Positions 61,448-64,000 of a stretch of 64,000 bases of DNA are shown here, one piece after another; the first letter of the stretch is position 1, and every line of letters starts with the position of its first letter. The notes below the pieces were generated by a model. It was not told where the DNA came from. It was given only the letters and a program-made list of their open reading frames with translations, and made no database searches. The position numbers and the translations under genes are program-made. The DNA comes from Salmonirosea aquatica (lineage in GTDB: Bacteria; Bacteroidota; Bacteroidia; Cytophagales; Spirosomataceae), in assembly GCF_009296315.1 (NCBI RefSeq), contig NZ_WHLY01000002.1, forward strand, positions 5,306,501 to 5,370,500. Reading direction: 5' to 3'.

Positions 61448-63526
61448 TTAATCTGCCGCATGGAACAGTGCCGCGGCGGGTACGGGTTGTTCCCTCATGC
61501 CTTCGGCCTGCCAGGTCCAGTCCAGATTGGGCTTCGCGTTGCCCGTCTGGTGGTAGTAGATCCGGAACGGATGGTACCCTGCTTTCAGGTTGACCGTTGC
61601 CGAAAGGGGTAGTTTCAATTTGGGTTGGTCGGGGTAGGTGCGGTCGATGATCAGGGCGTCGTGCAGCCGAAACAGGTAGCTGCCGTTGCCGGTCATGGTA
61701 AATTGGTAGGTACCATCCTGAGGTACCTTGAGGTACCCCTCCTGATAGATCATCCCCTCTTTCAACGCGATGCTGTTGATATCGGCACCCGGCTTGTTCC
61801 CCGAAAGCGAAGCCGGGCGGCCGGTAAGATCAGCTACCCACGGGAACTCACCTTCATGAATGGCCCAGTGCACACCGGCGGCGGCTTTGGGAGCTTCCAT
61901 GGCGGCCATTGGGGCCAGGTCGTAGGGGCGAGGCGCTTCGGGATCGGGCCGGCGTACCTGCGTAACCCTTTCCTTGAAAGTTTTCTGCATGGATCGGTAA
62001 GCGGCCTCACCGGCCAGGTTTTTCGTTTCCTGCGGATCGGTTACGACGTTATAAATCTCAAAATCGTCGTCGGCCGACTTAATGTCGTAGCGAACTCCCA
62101 CAAAATCTCCCAGCCTGATTTTCTGCATCTGGTTACGCTTCCGGGCGCGGTGATTGGGCGAAAACTCCTCAAATTTGGGCGTAGCGCCGTTGTTTTCGTA
62201 TTCGATGTACACCACGCCCTGCTTTTGGGTACCCTGTCCGGTCAGGGTAGGGAGTAGCGAAACGCCATCGGTGCGGGCGGGAGCCGGAATCTGGGCGGCA
62301 TCGGCAAAGGTGGCCAGCCAGTCGTAGAGGGCGCTGGGCCGGGTGATTACCTGCTTGGTCGGGATGGTACCCGGCCACTGCACCAGTGTCGGCATCCGCA
62401 CGCCGCCTTCCCACACATCGCGCTTGATGCCATCGAATGGACCGAAACTGTTGAAGAAAACCGGCTCATAGTCTTCTTTCAGGTATGATTCAATCGAAGG
62501 GCCATTGTCAGAAGTAAAGACGACCATCGTATTCTGGTCAATTTTCAAATCTTTTAACAACTGCATGATATCGCCGATGCCGTCGTCGATCCGGCGGCAA
62601 AGCGTGGCGTACCGCTTGTACACATTGGGCCAGGGTACCTCGGCTGTAGCGGGATTCTTGTCGTGATCGTAGGTGGCTTTGGCATAGTCCGGGTGGATGT
62701 AGGAGTCGGGGGTACCCGAAGCGGTGTTGATCATTTTGCCGGAGGTACCCAGCCATTGCAAACCGCCTTTCAGGCCGCCGCCCTGGGGGTAGGCCTGGGT
62801 AGGAAGTTCAAGCACGGCGTGGGGTACATCGTAGGCCAGGTACATGAAGAAAGGTTGGGCTTTTCCGGCTTGCTGTTTGATAATCTGCTTGGCTTTGGCC
62901 GTCCACAGGTCGGTGGTAAAGCTTTTGGCCAGGCCCGCCGATACGTTGGTCTTATTCTCCCAGACTTCTTTCTTCCCCCGGTAAATTCCCTCCACCGGAT
63001 AGTGCTCGTGGCCATCGGCGTGACGGATGTAGGCATACGAATAATCGAAACCCCGGTTCAGGGGATGCGCGGGCCAATTGGGAGCTTCGGCATCGACGCC
63101 CTGCAAGCCCCACTTGCCTACCAGACTGGTGCTGTACCCGGCCTTTTTAAGCACCGAACTCATGGTGTAGGTGTCCTGCAACTCTTTGTCAAACTGATTG
63201 TTGCGAATATTGGCGTGGCCCTGGCTGACGCCCAGCATGAGCGAGGCGCGCGACGGTGCGCATACCGGAGCCGCGCAGTAATGGTGGGTGAGCATGGCAC
63301 CGTTTTGGGCGATGGCGTCGAGCGAAGGTGTGAACTGCCAGGGTTCGCTGCGGTCGTTGGCTTTCATGCGCTGTTGCTGCCAGAAAGCGCCCACGTCGCC
63401 CCAGCCCATGTCATCGACGAGGATAAAAATGATGTTGGGTTTGCTCGCGGACGGAGCAGCCGGCTGGGCGAAGACGGATAGAGCTACGAGGTATAGAAAA
63501 ACTATATACGTAAAGGAATGCTTCAT
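61448..63526 (-). CDS. Secreted arylsulfatase with C-terminal PA14-like domain
   Basis: A 692-residue sulfatase. The signal peptide covers 1-20. The formylglycine motif C-x-P-S-R is at 89-93 (CAPSRASLMLG), so C89 becomes formylglycine. D38-D39 (VDDMGWGD) and DNGP about residue 335 fit the metal ligands. The C-terminal 150 residues (about 540-690; GMIYQEGYLKVPQDGTYQF, FRLHDALIIDRTY) resemble a PA14-like carbohydrate-binding domain. It cleaves sulfate esters from a glycan or small molecule in the periplasm. A -7 box TATGTTTG lies on the minus strand at 63595-63588. The nearby GH97 and 3-keto-sugar genes suggest a sulfated glycan. Confidence 0.93.
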   Translation of the reverse strand: MKHSFTYIVFLYLVALSVFAQPAAPSASKPNIIFILVDDMGWGDVGAFWQQQRMKANDRSEPWQFTPSLDAIAQNGAMLTHHYCAAPVCAPSRASLMLGVSQGHANIRNNQFDKELQDTYTMSSVLKKAGYSTSLVGKWGLQGVDAEAPNWPAHPLNRGFDYSYAYIRHADGHEHYPVEGIYRGKKEVWENKTNVSAGLAKSFTTDLWTAKAKQIIKQQAGKAQPFFMYLAYDVPHAVLELPTQAYPQGGGLKGGLQWLGTSGKMINTASGTPDSYIHPDYAKATYDHDKNPATAEVPWPNVYKRYATLCRRIDDGIGDIMQLLKDLKIDQNTMVVFTSDNGPSIESYLKEDYEPVFFNSFGPFDGIKRDVWEGGVRMPTLVQWPGTIPTKQVITRPSALYDWLATFADAAQIPAPARTDGVSLLPTLTGQGTQKQGVVYIEYENNGATPKFEEFSPNHRARKRNQMQKIRLGDFVGVRYDIKSADDDFEIYNVVTDPQETKNLAGEAAYRSMQKTFKERVTQVRRPDPEAPRPYDLAPMAAMEAPKAAAGVHWAIHEGEFPWVADLTGRPASLSGNKPGADINSIALKEGMIYQEGYLKVPQDGTYQFTMTGNGSYLFRLHDALIIDRTYPDQPKLKLPLSATVNLKAGYHPFRIYYHQTGNAKPNLDWTWQAEGMREQPVPAAALFHAAD

Positions 63527-63633
63527 TTTTCAGGAATAGCTAGGCAGGTTTGTGAATTTCTGTACTGCCATAAAGACGACGTTTTTCCAAACATACCACT
63601 CCCAGTCATTGAGAAATGCATTTATAATGTTTT

Positions 63634-64000
63634 TTATTCTTTGGGAGAAGAATCGGGGATGACGGGTTCTTTCCCAAATAAGAAAAGGCAGCCCGTCAGA
63701 GCCAGTGCCGTAACCAGCACGTTGAAAAGAAACCCCGAGGCAACGGAGTGGGCTTCCGAAGTACCCAGAAACTGGGATCCGTACAGGAAAGTCAATTCCC
63801 GAATCCCGACCCCGCCAATGGAAACGGGCAGCATAGAAGCCAGGGAAGAAGCCAGGAATACGAGCGTGTATTCGAGGTAGTGATCCGAAATACCGATGGC
63901 TTCCATCAGAAAGACGATGGAGGCGATTTGGGCGAGTTGAATCAGGATCGAAATCCAGAATAGCTTCTGGTGTACCGCCACCAGAATGGGCATCCAATAC
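63634..64000 (-). CDS. Flippase-like/UPF0104 membrane protein, cut by window edge
   Basis: The C-terminal 122 residues of a membrane protein of the lysylphosphatidylglycerol synthase transmembrane/UPF0104 group; the frame stays open to the right edge, so the N terminus is missing. About three membrane helices are seen, with the family segment SMLPVSIGGVGIRELTFLYG, in which the Gly-Val-Gly-x-Arg-Glu piece is characteristic. The family includes lipid flippases and glycolipid enzymes. It is 107 bp upstream of the sulfatase gene on the same strand. Confidence 0.82.
   Translation of the reverse strand, partial: YWMPILVAVHQKLFWISILIQLAQIASIVFLMEAIGISDHYLEYTLVFLASSLASMLPVSIGGVGIRELTFLYGSQFLGTSEAHSVASGFLFNVLVTALALTGCLFLFGKEPVIPDSSPKE

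Overview
The window looks like chromosome of a Bacteroidota member, most likely order Cytophagales (Spirosomataceae/Cytophagaceae-like). Evidence seen: gene content (GH97, DUF1080, DUF2723, LytS/LytTR pairs, YCF48-repeat secreted protein, FGE-type sulfatase), few Shine-Dalgarno sequences, and promoters of the Bacteroidota form TTTG-N19-TAnnTTTG (clearest before grpE). GC is moderate (about half) apart from AT-rich patches at 24.7-25.7 kb and 59.3-61.4 kb. The species cannot be fixed from sequence alone. No rRNA, tRNA, CRISPR, IS element or phage was found.

Layout. 0.4-8.1 kb: large secreted YCF48/LamG protein, queG, an orphan histidine kinase, and grpE-dnaJ with a consensus promoter and terminator. 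8.3-14.5 kb: DUF2723 membrane protein broken by a one-base shortfall in a C run, and an ABC-2 exporter pair. 14.6-24.6 kb: a same-strand set (GABA-type aminotransferase, nitrilase-fold amidase, Orn/Lys/Arg-decarboxylase-like enzyme, ATP-grasp ligase) facing a C45 Ntn hydrolase and a dicarboxylate/amino-acid symporter; together they suggest an amine/amide pathway whose substrate I cannot name. 24.7-25.7 kb: lone AT-rich GIY-YIG protein. 25.8-34.5 kb: NtrY/NtrX-like two-component system followed by a five-gene MacAB-TolC-type exporter, with a sigma-54-type promoter candidate in front of the exporter. 34.9-36.8 kb: LytS/LytTR pair. 37-44.5 kb: glycosyltransferase, two DUF1772-like membrane proteins, several lipoproteins including a convergent paralogous pair, YceI, a second symporter and an NTF2-fold protein. 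44.8-46.5 kb: PQQ-type sugar dehydrogenase coupled to a lipoprotein cytochrome c. 46.7-51.9 kb: two S41 peptidases around a beta-barrel protein, then a second LytTR/LytS pair. 52.4-63.5 kb: carbohydrate region with PhyH dioxygenase, TIM-barrel epimerase, Tat-exported Gfo/Idh/MocA oxidoreductase, DUF1080 (3-keto-glycoside hydrolase family), AraC regulator, GH97 and a sulfatase, interrupted by an AT-rich two-gene island. The right edge cuts a flippase-like membrane protein.

The most striking whole-window signal is the excess of the palindrome GGTACC (roughly 2-3 per kb by eye, against about 0.25 expected), in all reading frames and between genes. A second is a family of intergenic stutter repeats built from short stop-codon-rich words that form inverted copies.
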